Assembly (NCBI GenBank): GCA_028706735.1
Contig: JAQTVS010000094.1
Location: forward strand, 1-9,147
Length of the DNA stretch: 9,147 nucleotides
Origin: Thiomonas sp.
GTDB lineage: Bacteria > Pseudomonadota > Gammaproteobacteria > Burkholderiales > Burkholderiaceae_C
Direction of reading: 5' to 3'
Position 1 is the stretch's first letter. The number at the start of each line of letters is the position of its first letter. The translations under genes were made by a program, and so were the position numbers. This document shows, one piece after another, positions 1 to 6,550 of this stretch. A model generated the notes under the pieces. The model worked only from the letters and a program-made list of their open reading frames with translations. It was not told where the DNA came from and ran no database searches.

Positions 1-723
1 TTGGTAGGCCTGCGTCTGGGCGTCTTCGAGCAGGCCACGCAGGGTGGCGCGGTCGATGTCGAGCACTTCGCCGTAGCGGGCCACCGCGGCGTCGATGGCG
101 CTGGAGAGTTCGTCCGCATTGGGCAAGGCGGCGTCGGCCACAGGTTGCGGAGCTGGATGCGGCCTGCGCGTCGCCGCATGCCACAACAGGGCGCTGAGCA
201 CGAGCAGTGTTGAATTCAAAGCGACAGGAATGAAGGCGAAGCGCCAGTCGGTGGTGTGCGTCAGCACTGCCAGCAAGGCCGCAGCGCCGCCAGGCGGGTG
301 CAGGCAGCGGGCCTGCAGCATCAGCGCAATCGCCCCGCCGACGGCCACGCCAGCTGCAAGCCAGGGCGGGCCGACTCTCAAGGAAACGCAGGGCCGCCCC
401 AAGTTTCCTTGACCCCCACGGGGGGGGCGGCGTGCCGACCCTGGGGGCGCTCAGAGGGCGCAGGCGATGCCCGCCAGCGTGCTGAGCGTATTGCCGCCAA
501 TCACCGACCAGGGCCGCCCCAGCGGGCTGCTGGGCAGCGCGAACACGATGACAGCGCTAGCGCCAATGGGCGCCACCAGCCAGGGCGCATGCGCCCACCC
601 GCCGCCTTCAATCAGTTGGCTGATTCCGCCAACCGCAGCAACACCGAGCAAGCCACCGACGGCAACACGCGCCCATTCCAGAACACCGATGCGCGGGCTT
701 CCTGCCGTCTGCGCCGCCTTCAT
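1..723 (-). pseudogene. HPP-family integral membrane protein, interrupted (3' end outside window)
   Basis: The N-terminal part (723 to 454, 90 residues) carries HPP-family signatures: a hydrophobic segment near residues 17-36, then APIGASAVIVFALPSSPLG and PWSVIGGNTLS. A TGA at 453-451 ends it. The same frame is then open from 450 to position 1 and resumes the family sequence with LAAGVAVGGAIALM and CLHPPGGAAALLAVL, which contains the HPP motif. Removing 75 bp (453-379) joins GIACAL to RVGPPWLAAG with the spacing expected for the family. After the membrane domain a hydrophilic tail (LPNADELSSAIDAAVARYG) runs off the window; in many relatives CBS domains follow. The ATG at 723-721 overlaps the msrA stop (ATGA), implying translational coupling. 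HPP proteins are multi-pass membrane proteins, and plant and cyanobacterial members have been linked to nitrite transport. The role here is unknown. The protein is probably truncated and non-functional, unless the TGA is an assembly error. Confidence 0.75.
379..453. repeat. 75-bp GC-rich palindromic repeat inserted in the HPP gene
   Basis: The segment contains a perfect 10-bp inverted repeat, TCAAGGAAAC (378-387) and GTTTCCTTGA (403-412). A second inverted repeat is CCGCCCC (394-400) with GGGGCGG (424-430), and there are runs of C and G around 413-427. It interrupts an otherwise alignable HPP reading frame by exactly 75 nt. The composition and nested dyads resemble the short intergenic REP-like repeats common in Burkholderiales genomes; that family assignment is an inference. 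The exact ends are uncertain by a few bases, since CTCA occurs at both 377-380 and 450-453. Confidence 0.6.
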
Positions 724-1283
724 GCGCCTGCGCGCAGCAGGGTGGCGTAGTGCTTGCGCAGCTTGTCCACTTTCGGAGCGATGACTGCGGCGCAATAGCC
801 CTGATAGGGATGATGCGCAAAGTAGTCCTGATGCTCGGCCTCGGCTGGGCTGTAGTTCGATTCAGGTTCGATTTCCGTCAAGATCGGATCGGAGAACAGC
901 TTCTGCGCGCTCAGCTTCTGCACGAAGTCGCGCACCGCAGCCAGTTGCTCCGCGTCATGGGTGTAGATGCCCGAGCGGTACTGCGGCCCGACATCATTGC
1001 CCTGCCGATTGAGGGTTGTCGGGTCGTGCATGGCAAAAAACACCTCAAGCACCGTGCTGAGCGGAAGCACGTCCGGGTCGAAGTCCAGTCGGATCACTTC
1101 GGCATGCCCGGTGCGTCCGGTGCAGACCTCTCGATAACTGGGGTGCATGGCGTGGCCATTGCTGTAGCCGCACTCCACACGCAGCACTCCGCGCAAGGGG
1201 CGATACGCAGCGTCGAGGCACCAAAAACATCCACCGGCGAGGGTGATGCGCTGGGGAAGCGAGGGCAGGGCTGAGGTGGACAT
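720..1283 (-). CDS. msrA: Peptide methionine-S-sulfoxide reductase MsrA
   Basis: MsrA reduces the S-epimer of methionine sulfoxide in free methionine and proteins, using thioredoxin as the usual electron donor. The 187-residue protein has the family active-site motif GCFWC at residues 18-22, with Cys19 as the catalytic cysteine. Other conserved blocks follow: the GHAEV motif with Glu61, GNDVGPQYRSGIY at 96-107, HQDYF at 151-155, and a C-terminal QGYC with Cys164 placed as a resolving cysteine. The length matches single-domain MsrA proteins, with no MsrB fusion. The start at 1283 puts GCFWC at the usual distance from the N-terminus; no strong Shine-Dalgarno sequence is seen. Its stop overlaps the start of the HPP gene by 4 nt, so the two form an operon. 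The copper chaperone gene is divergent, 138 bp away. Confidence 0.96.
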   Translation of the reverse strand: MSTSALPSLPQRITLAGGCFWCLDAAYRPLRGVLRVECGYSNGHAMHPSYREVCTGRTGHAEVIRLDFDPDVLPLSTVLEVFFAMHDPTTLNRQGNDVGPQYRSGIYTHDAEQLAAVRDFVQKLSAQKLFSDPILTEIEPESNYSPAEAEHQDYFAHHPYQGYCAAVIAPKVDKLRKHYATLLRAGA

Positions 1284-1421
1284 GGCGGCTGGTGAGGGCG
1301 TGCGGCGATTTGTCGCAGGTTATAAATTGTCCGCTGCTGACAGAATGCACTGTTTTTATGTGGCGATTTTCGCTGAAAAGCTGCCGCCGCCCGCACATAG
1401 TGAAACCAGAGGAGAAAACAA
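1284..1421. promoter_or_regulatory. Divergent promoter region between msrA and the copper chaperone gene
   Basis: These 138 bp must contain the promoters of both divergent genes. The core is locally AT-rich (TATAAATTG at 1321-1329). On the minus strand TATAAC (1326-1321) could be a -10 element for msrA, with a poor -35 match. Two similar small dyads flank this core: GCGATTTGTCGC (1305-1316) and GCGATTTTCGC (1363-1373). They could be paired operator half-sites or coincidental. No promoter can be fixed from sequence alone. Confidence 0.35.
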
Positions 1422-1943
1422 ATGATGACGCACTTGATGAGCACGCGCCGTTGGCTGGCCTGCGGCGCTGCCGCGCTGATGATGGCGACGTCGCCTGCCG
1501 CCATGGCACAGCGTGCGGGAGACATTGAGGTGGCGCAGGCGCAGGCGCTGCCGTCCATTCCAGGCGCTCGCAACGGCGGCGGGTTTCTCACCATCGTCAA
1601 CCACGGCAAGGCGGACGACAAGATCGTGGCTGCTTCCTCTGCGGTCTGCGGGCATGTGGAACTGCACACCATGAGCATGGAAAACAACATCATGCGCATG
1701 CGTGAAGTGGGCGACATTCCGCTGCCCGCAGGAAAAACCCTGCGCATGCAGCCGGGTTCGGGCTACCACCTGATGCTCATGGATCTGAAAGAACCGCTGA
1801 AAATTGGCGCCACAGTCCCGGTCACGGTGAAGTTCGCGGGGGGTGGACAAATGGAATTGCAGCTCAAGGTGGAACCGCGCGACAAGATTGCTGGCGGCGG
1901 CGCCGCCATGCCAGGCAAGGGCATGCAAGGCGGCATGCATTGA
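1422..1943 (+). CDS. Periplasmic PCu(A)C-family copper chaperone
   Basis: PCu(A)C proteins bind Cu(I) in the periplasm and deliver it to the CuA centre of cytochrome c oxidase or to other cuproenzymes. The 173-residue product starts with a signal peptide: a basic MSTRR stretch, a hydrophobic core at about 11-26, and a likely cleavage after AMA (27-29). The mature domain shows the family copper ligands in an H-x10-M...H-x-M arrangement: His82, Met93, His116 and Met118, within HTMSMENN, MRMREVGDI and YHLMLMDLKEPL. The C-terminal tail (MPGKGMQGGMH) is rich in Met, Gly and His and may add metal binding. Start choice: AGGAGA at 1410-1415 lies 6 nt before ATG 1422; an ATG at 1425 is also possible. 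No ScoI/SenC gene is in view. Cys76 is an extra cysteine not part of the usual ligand set. Confidence 0.93.
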   Translation: MMTHLMSTRRWLACGAAALMMATSPAAMAQRAGDIEVAQAQALPSIPGARNGGGFLTIVNHGKADDKIVAASSAVCGHVELHTMSMENNIMRMREVGDIPLPAGKTLRMQPGSGYHLMLMDLKEPLKIGATVPVTVKFAGGGQMELQLKVEPRDKIAGGGAAMPGKGMQGGMH

Positions 1944-2225
1944 TTTGTCGTGCAGAAATGAAGCGGGCCGCAACCAGAAGGTCTGCGGCCCGGGGGTCCG
2001 ACAGTCGGGTTTGTTGCCGCCTGTCTAGCTCATGCAGGGATGCATGATGGGGGTCTTCCAACAGCCCGGGTTCAGCCCGGACTGTATGCCGAAGCAGCCG
2101 AACTGCGACGACGCAGCCAAAGGTACGCCCCCGGTGAAGACGGCGTCAAGGCAAACACGACTCTCATGTGGGGGGATCATCGTACTGCGCGACAATCTCC
2201 CCGCCATATTGTTGTTTTAAAAAAA
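1944..2225. other. Convergent intergenic region with a series of hairpins; small ORFs of doubtful status
   Basis: Between the convergent copper chaperone gene and ubiD there is a run of inverted repeats. They are 1964-1972/1984-1992, 2000-2008/2017-2025 (one mismatch), 2030-2036/2041-2047 (TCATGCA/TGCATGA), 2062-2070/2076-2084 (one mismatch), 2103-2107/2112-2116 and 2170-2176/2196-2202 (one G-U pair). A 62-codon frame on the plus strand (2032-2220, Cys at 4, 18, 25 and 46) and a 60-codon frame on the minus strand (2207-2025) overlap each other. Neither has a Shine-Dalgarno sequence and I recognise neither. An AT-rich stretch at 2208-2231 ends the region and overlaps the ubiD stop. Confidence 0.4.
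1964..1992 (+). terminator. Hairpin after the copper chaperone gene, possible terminator
   Basis: A perfect 9-bp inverted repeat, CGGGCCGCA (1964-1972) and TGCGGCCCG (1984-1992), with an 11-nt loop starts 20 nt after the stop codon. No clear T-tract follows, so it is either a weak or Rho-assisted terminator, or a 3' stabilising hairpin. Confidence 0.45.
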
Positions 2226-3779
2226 TTATTTTTGCGCCGAATGGGCCAGCAAGGAGTCGATGAGGCCTTGCATTCGCGCCGCCACCTGCGCATCCGGGGT
2301 GATGACACGACCCCATTCGCGCGTTGTCTCGCCAGGCCATTTGTTCGTTGCGTCCAGCCCCATCTTTCCGCCCAGCCCCGCTTGCGGCGAGGCGAAATCG
2401 AGATAGTCGATCGGGGTGTTGTCCACCAGCAGGGTGTCGCGCACCGGATCGACCCGGGTGGTGACGGCCCAGACGACGTCGTTCCAGTCGCGGATGTTCA
2501 CGTCCGCATCGGTCACGATGATGAACTTGGTGTAGAGGAACTGGCGCAGAAACCCCCAGATGCCGAACATCACCCGCTTGGCGTGGCCTGCATACGCCTT
2601 GCGGATGGAGACCACGGCCAGGCGGTAGCTGCAGCCCTCTGGCGGCAAATAAAAGTCGGCGATTTCCGGATACTGCTTTTGCAGGATGGGCACGAACACC
2701 TCGTTGAGCGCAACGCCGAGCACGGCGGGCTCGTCCGGGGGTTTGCCGGTGTACGTCGAGTGATAGATCGGCTGCTCGCGGTGGGTGATGCGCGCCACCT
2801 CGAACACCGGAAACCACTCCTGCTCGTTGTAATAGCCGGTGTGGTCGCCGAACGGCCCTTCCAGCGCGTGGAGATAGCCGTTCTTTTCCATCAGCGGCAC
2901 GCCGGTTTCGCTTTCCCCGCGCCAACCTGCGGCGGCGGGTGGAATATGGCCTTCCAGCACCATTTCCGCCGTGGCCGGCACCTGCAGATCGAGCCCGATG
3001 CAGCGTGCCACTTCGGTGCGGGAGCCGCGCAGCAGACCGGCGAACTGGTACTCGCTCAGGGTGTCCGGGACGGGCGTGACCGCTCCCAGCGTGGTGGCCG
3101 GATCGGCGCCAAGCGCCACCGCGATGGGAAAGGGCTGCCCCGGGTTGGCCAGTGCAAACTCGCGGAAGTCGAGTGCGCCGCCACGGTGCGCCAGCCAGCG
3201 CATGATGAGCTGATCGCGGCTGATGCGTTGCTGGCGGTAAATGCCCAGGTTCTGCCGTTTGCGCGGCGAGGGCACGTTCTGCGGGCCGCGCGTGATCACC
3301 AATCCCCAGGTCAGCAGCGGCGCCACGTCGTCCGGCCAGCAGGTCTGGATAGGCAGGCGGTTCAGGTCTGCATCGGCGCCTTCCAGCACCACTTGCTGGC
3401 AGGGTGGGCGCGACACGGTGTGCGGCCGCATATCCCAGACGGCCTTGACCAGATGCATCAGTTCGCCCGCGTCCTTCAGGCCGCGCGGTGGTTCGGGCTC
3501 CTTCAGCCGCGCCAGAACCTCGCCGATGCGTCGCAACTCGCTCACGTCCTGCGCGCCCATGCCCATCGCCACGCGCTGCGGGGTGCCGAACAGATTGCCC
3601 AGCACAGGCATGTCGTAGCCGGTTGGCTGTTCAAACAGCACGGCAGGTCCACCCCCGCGAAGCAGGGCATCGCAGACCACGGTCATTTCCAGATGCGGCG
3701 ACACGGCCTGGCTGCTGCGGCGCAAGAGGGAAAGGGCTTCGAGTTGGGAGAGGAAGTCGCGGAGGTCCCGATATTTCAT
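2226..3779 (-). CDS. ubiD: UbiD, 4-hydroxy-3-polyprenylbenzoate decarboxylase
   Basis: UbiD decarboxylates the polyprenylated 4-hydroxybenzoate intermediate of ubiquinone biosynthesis, using prenylated FMN made by UbiX. The 517-residue sequence follows the E. coli enzyme from [10 protein letters not shown] onward: [40 protein letters not shown] (175-184), [13 protein letters not shown] (193-205), [18 protein letters not shown] (235-252) and [12 protein letters not shown] (308-319). The last block contains the conserved acid of the active site. Asn177, His198 and Glu243 sit where the metal and cofactor ligands are expected. It is about 20 residues longer than the E. coli protein (497 aa, from memory); the extra residues lie around 279-305, just before GPFGDH. 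No Shine-Dalgarno is evident in the AT-rich leader upstream of 3779, but the family N-terminus supports this start. The gene stands alone, without ubiX next to it. Confidence 0.97.
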   Translation of the reverse strand: MKYRDLRDFLSQLEALSLLRRSSQAVSPHLEMTVVCDALLRGGGPAVLFEQPTGYDMPVLGNLFGTPQRVAMGMGAQDVSELRRIGEVLARLKEPEPPRGLKDAGELMHLVKAVWDMRPHTVSRPPCQQVVLEGADADLNRLPIQTCWPDDVAPLLTWGLVITRGPQNVPSPRKRQNLGIYRQQRISRDQLIMRWLAHRGGALDFREFALANPGQPFPIAVALGADPATTLGAVTPVPDTLSEYQFAGLLRGSRTEVARCIGLDLQVPATAEMVLEGHIPPAAAGWRGESETGVPLMEKNGYLHALEGPFGDHTGYYNEQEWFPVFEVARITHREQPIYHSTYTGKPPDEPAVLGVALNEVFVPILQKQYPEIADFYLPPEGCSYRLAVVSIRKAYAGHAKRVMFGIWGFLRQFLYTKFIIVTDADVNIRDWNDVVWAVTTRVDPVRDTLLVDNTPIDYLDFASPQAGLGGKMGLDATNKWPGETTREWGRVITPDAQVAARMQGLIDSLLAHSAQK

Positions 3780-3822
3780 ATAACAAATAGAAGTAAGAAA
3801 TAAGACCTTATACGTTGACCAG

Positions 3823-3836
3823 GAATATCGATATTC
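3823..3836. promoter_or_regulatory. 14-bp perfect palindrome upstream of ubiD, possible operator
   Basis: GAATATCGATATTC is a perfect 14-bp palindrome, 44 bp upstream of the ubiD start. It is AT-rich in a GC-rich genome. Its position suits binding of a dimeric regulator near the ubiD promoter. No regulator is identified. Confidence 0.35.
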
Positions 3837-3910
3837 TTAAAATTCGATCCGTGTTTGCCCTAATGCGCCTGTTCATCAGGCGGGCTGCACACTCGCCCCG
3901 AAACACGCCT

Positions 3911-3938
3911 TGCTGTGATCAACAACTTGATCGCAGCA
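3911..3938. promoter_or_regulatory. 12-bp dyad with 4-nt loop, operator or RNA hairpin
   Basis: TGCTGTGATCAA (3911-3922) is followed by CAAC and then TTGATCGCAGCA (3927-3938). The arms pair over 12 positions with a single T-G mismatch, which would be a wobble pair in RNA. There is no T-tract, so a terminator is unlikely. A protein-binding site or a leader hairpin for the transglycosylase transcript is more plausible. Confidence 0.4.
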
Positions 3939-4084
3939 GTTCGATGCAGGACTGACACAAAGTCGGCATCTTAGGCTGTCGGGCTCCCTTGGTGAGCCTG
4001 TGTTGTCGGATCTGTGCCCTTGAGAAACGACGTCTGCAATTTGTCTCACGCAGCGGCTTTTCCGCTTAGACACAGGAGTGTTCC

Positions 4085-4954
4085 ATGTTGAACGCAATGC
4101 AATCCACTCTGCCGCGCGCACGCCGGTTGATGGGGGGATTTTGGGAATTGACGCATCAGACCTTGATGATGGTGGGCCTGTTTGTGGTGCTTGGCGGGGC
4201 GTATCTGTATTTCCAGCCCAAAGCCATTTCTTCGTTGGACCGCGGCCTGACCCAATGGGTCATGGCGCGTAAAACCGCAACCGATGAACTGCAGGCGCTG
4301 GCGCAAAAGCCGGCGGATGCGTTGTTGCCGATGGCGCAGGCCGCATCAGTGCCGCCGAGCGATGCGCCCGCGCTCACTCTGCAGCAACGCACGGTGTCCA
4401 ACTGGCTGGCGCGGCGTTACAGCATTGCGCCCAATGCCATGGCGCAACTCGTCAGCGCCGCCTGGACCGTGGGTCGGCAGCAAAAACTCGATCCCCTGCT
4501 GATTCTTGCCGTGATGGCGGTGGAGTCGTCGTTCAATCCCTACGCCGCAAGCGGCGCGGGAGCGACGGGGCTGATGCAGGTGATGGCCGGTGTGCACCGC
4601 GATAAATTTGCCGCATTCGGCGGACCGCAGGCCAGCATCGATCCGTTGGCCAATTTGCGTGTCGGCGCTCTGGTGCTTAAAGATGCGATCAACCGCGGCG
4701 GGTCGGTGCGGATCGGTCTGCGCTACTACGTTGGCGCAACGACCGATGCGAGCGAGGGAGGTTACGCTGACAAGGTGCTGGCCGAGCAGGTGCAGCTTGA
4801 GCGGGTGGCTGGCGTGTCGCCCAAGCAGACCGCTGCGCCTCTGACGGCCAGCGCGGGGACGCATGCAGGGACCACTGCGGCAAGTCCGGCGGTCAAGCCG
4901 ACCGTTGCCGTTGAGCCGCAGTCTGCGGAACAAAAACCGTCTTCGCTGACCTGA
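4085..4954 (+). CDS. Membrane-anchored lytic transglycosylase (SLT family 1 domain)
   Basis: This enzyme would cleave the MurNAc-GlcNAc bond of peptidoglycan from the periplasmic side, forming 1,6-anhydro ends for wall remodelling. The 289-residue protein has one N-terminal hydrophobic segment at about 26-43 (LMMVGLFVVLGGAYLYF) preceded by arginines, fitting a single-pass anchor. The catalytic domain spans roughly 130-240. It contains AVMAVESSFNP with Glu147 as the catalytic acid, GATGLMQVM (159-167), a block near DPLANLRVG (186-194), and LRYYVGA (212-218). The tail after 245 is low-complexity, rich in Ala, Thr and Pro. AGGAG at 4074-4078 is 6 nt before ATG 4085, which decides the start; an ATG at 4097 is less well placed. 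A transglycosylase upstream of glyA is an arrangement I associate with Burkholderiales. The 216-bp gap to glyA suggests separate promoters. Confidence 0.92.
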   Translation: MLNAMQSTLPRARRLMGGFWELTHQTLMMVGLFVVLGGAYLYFQPKAISSLDRGLTQWVMARKTATDELQALAQKPADALLPMAQAASVPPSDAPALTLQQRTVSNWLARRYSIAPNAMAQLVSAAWTVGRQQKLDPLLILAVMAVESSFNPYAASGAGATGLMQVMAGVHRDKFAAFGGPQASIDPLANLRVGALVLKDAINRGGSVRIGLRYYVGATTDASEGGYADKVLAEQVQLERVAGVSPKQTAAPLTASAGTHAGTTAASPAVKPTVAVEPQSAEQKPSSLT

Positions 4955-5008
4955 GCAATTCGCCCCAAAGTATTACCATACGGGTCTGCACGACTGGCGA
5001 TAAAGGTG

Positions 5009-5147
5009 GGCTTCCAAGCCGATCTTGAGGTGGGACGAACCACCGGGGAGTGCTGGACTTTAAGCCGTTCGCCTGGGCCAGCGCCATCGCTGTCAATGAT
5101 TTTTATCAGCCCAGGCTTGCGCGCTTCCATCTCACCGAAGCAGGCGC
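5009..5147 (+). promoter_or_regulatory. Structured glyA 5' leader, three-way junction with flanking hairpins (candidate cis-regulatory RNA)
   Basis: The central fold is P1 GCCTGGGC (5071-5078) with GCCCAGGC (5109-5116), a perfect 8 bp. P1 encloses P2 CAGCG-ccat-CGCTG (5079-5092) and P3 TGAT-tttt-ATCA (5097-5108). P2 and P3 each abut a strand of P1 directly, and only TCAA links them. Flanking hairpins are GGCT/AGCC within 5009-5020, GGTGG/CCACC (5029-5033/5040-5044), and GCGCGCTTC with GAAGC-ag-GCGC (5119-5127/5137-5147). The last one ends 23 nt before the glyA ATG. It does not match the glycine or THF riboswitch consensus features I can recall. Function and transcription are inferred, not shown. 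Confidence 0.35.
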
Positions 5148-5170
5148 GGGCCGTTACCTGGACCTTTTCC

Positions 5171-6418
5171 ATGTTCGACCGCCGCATCACCATCGCCCAG
5201 ACCGACCCCGACTTGTGGGCCGCCATCCAGTCTGAAAATCAACGCCAGCAAGACCACATCGAGCTGATCGCCTCGGAAAACTACACCTCGCCCGCAGTGA
5301 TGCAGGCGCAGGGCTCGCAACTCACCAACAAGTACGCCGAGGGCTACCCCGGCAAACGCTATTACGGCGGCTGCGAGTTTGTCGACATCGCCGAGCAGCT
5401 CGCCATCGACCGGGTGAAGCAAGTCTTTGGCGCAGAGGCTGCCAATGTGCAGCCCAACAGCGGCTCGCAGGCTAATCAGGGCGTGTTTTTCGCCCTGCTC
5501 AATCCTGGCGACACCATCATGGGGATGAGCCTGGCCGAAGGCGGCCACCTGACGCACGGCATGTCGCTGAACATGAGCGGCAAGTGGTTCAAAGTGGTGA
5601 GCTACGGCCTCAACGCCCAGGAAGAAATTGACTACGACGCCATGGAGCGCCTGGCGCACGAGCACAGGCCGAAGCTCATCATCGCCGGGGCTAGCGCCTA
5701 CAGCCTGCGCATCGACTTCGAGCGCTTTGCCCGCGTGGCCAAGGACATTGGCGCCTATTTCATGGTGGACATGGCGCACTACGCCGGGCTGATTGCGGCC
5801 GGCGTCTATCCCAACCCGGTTCCGCATGCCGACGTGGTGACCACGACGACGCACAAGAGCCTGCGCGGCCCGCGCGGCGGCGTCATTCTGATGAAGGAAC
5901 AGCACGCCAAGGCGATCAACAGCGCCATCTTCCCCGGCATTCAGGGCGGGCCGCTGATGCATGTGATTGCGGGGAAAGCGGTCGCTTTCAAGGAGGCGCT
6001 GTCGCCGGAGTTCAAGGTGTATCAACAGCAGGTGCTTGTCAACGCGCGGGTGATGGCCGAAACCCTCACGAGCCGCGGCTTGCGCATCATCAGCGGACGC
6101 ACCGAGTCGCATGTCATGCTGGTTGATCTGCGCGCCAAAAACATCACGGGCAAGGCGGCCGAAAAGGTGTTGGGCGAGGCGCACCTCACGGTGAACAAGA
6201 ACGCCATTCCGAATGACCCTGAAAAGCCCTTTGTCACCTCGGGCATCCGCGTGGGTTCACCGGCGATGACCACGCGCGGCTTCAATGAGGCCGAGGCCAT
6301 TCAGACCGCGCATTTAATTGCTGATGTGCTCGACAAGCCGGAAGATGCGAGCGCGCTGGAGCGCGTGCGCGCTGCGGTGAAGAATCTGACCGACGCGTTT
6401 CCGGTTTACTCGGCCTGA
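5171..6418 (+). CDS. glyA: Serine hydroxymethyltransferase
   Basis: SHMT is a cytosolic PLP enzyme that converts serine and tetrahydrofolate to glycine and 5,10-methylene-THF, the main source of one-carbon units. The 415-residue protein is collinear with bacterial GlyA. Conserved blocks include [14 protein letters not shown] (30-43), [15 protein letters not shown] (53-67), NSGSQAN (96-102), [18 protein letters not shown] (197-214) and [15 protein letters not shown] (223-237), where Lys229 forms the PLP Schiff base. The substrate-loop NKNAIPND and [13 protein letters not shown] follow towards the C-terminus. Start: the frame stays open upstream to 5006, but the family N-terminus ([16 protein letters not shown]) fixes ATG 5171. 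No good Shine-Dalgarno precedes it, so initiation may depend on leader structure. In related genomes nrdR often follows glyA; here a gene remnant and a decayed IS21 element follow instead. Confidence 0.97.
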   Translation: MFDRRITIAQTDPDLWAAIQSENQRQQDHIELIASENYTSPAVMQAQGSQLTNKYAEGYPGKRYYGGCEFVDIAEQLAIDRVKQVFGAEAANVQPNSGSQANQGVFFALLNPGDTIMGMSLAEGGHLTHGMSLNMSGKWFKVVSYGLNAQEEIDYDAMERLAHEHRPKLIIAGASAYSLRIDFERFARVAKDIGAYFMVDMAHYAGLIAAGVYPNPVPHADVVTTTTHKSLRGPRGGVILMKEQHAKAINSAIFPGIQGGPLMHVIAGKAVAFKEALSPEFKVYQQQVLVNARVMAETLTSRGLRIISGRTESHVMLVDLRAKNITGKAAEKVLGEAHLTVNKNAIPNDPEKPFVTSGIRVGSPAMTTRGFNEAEAIQTAHLIADVLDKPEDASALERVRAAVKNLTDAFPVYSA

Positions 6419-6550
6419 TCGGGCGGATGCCGCAGAGCAGCGGCGGTGCGCGCGGATAAGCGCCCGCGCTGCCGCCCGTTCTGATCGAAGTTCTCCGGCG
6501 CAAGCCAGCGGGTGAACGCGGCGTCCAGCGCGGGCCACTCGCTGTCGAGG
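6406..6550 (-). pseudogene. 3' end of an unidentified minus-strand gene, cut by the IS remnant
   Basis: On the minus strand a frame reads LDSEWPALDAAFTRWLAPEN, then FDQNGRQRGRLSARTAAALR and further residues, to a TAA at 6408-6406 that overlaps the end of glyA by 13 bp. It has high GC at third positions and a protein-like helix-forming pattern (WPALDAAFTRWLAPENF). Its upstream side runs into the IS21 remnant at about 6550 and no 5' part appears beyond the element. I do not recognise the family with confidence. It may be the tail of a real gene truncated by the insertion, or a chance frame. Confidence 0.35.
6442..6476 (+). terminator. GC-rich hairpin 24 nt after glyA, possible terminator
   Basis: GGCGG-t-GCGCG (6442-6452) pairs with CGCGC-tg-CCGCC (6465-6476) around a 12-nt loop. 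No T-run follows, so if it ends glyA transcription it is probably Rho-assisted. The segment also lies inside the minus-strand gene remnant. Confidence 0.25.

Larger units (their letters stand above)
3780..4084. promoter_or_regulatory. 305-bp divergent intergenic region between ubiD and the transglycosylase gene
   Basis: No gene is seen here. The ubiD-proximal 65 bp are AT-rich and probably hold its promoter; TATAAG on the minus strand around 3812-3807 is a weak -10 candidate. Dyads present are GAATATCGATATTC (3823-3836), CGCCTG/CAGGCG (3866-3871/3877-3882), a 12-bp hairpin at 3911-3938, and AGCGG/CCGCT (4052-4056/4062-4066). AGGAG at 4074-4078 is the ribosome binding site of the downstream gene. 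Confidence 0.55.

Noticed and set aside
451..453. TGA in the HPP gene as a recoded or read-through codon
   Set aside because: It lies within an inserted palindromic repeat, and nothing indicates selenocysteine or programmed read-through. Disruption is simpler.
2040..3803. 587-codon open frame on the plus strand
   Set aside because: It is antisense to the well-matched ubiD gene and arises from its GC-rich codon use. It has no family resemblance.
5006..5170. N-terminal extension of glyA from the ATG at 5006
   Set aside because: The extra 55 residues do not belong to SHMT, and the family N-terminus begins at ATG 5171. The segment is better explained as leader.
4762..5226. Minus-strand frame across the glyA leader with a fairly protein-like middle
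   Set aside because: It overlaps the ends of two real genes antisense, and I recognise no family. The leader hairpins explain the region better.
5132..6184. 350-codon open frame on the minus strand
   Set aside because: It is antisense to glyA, whose sequence is conserved throughout. It is a compositional shadow.
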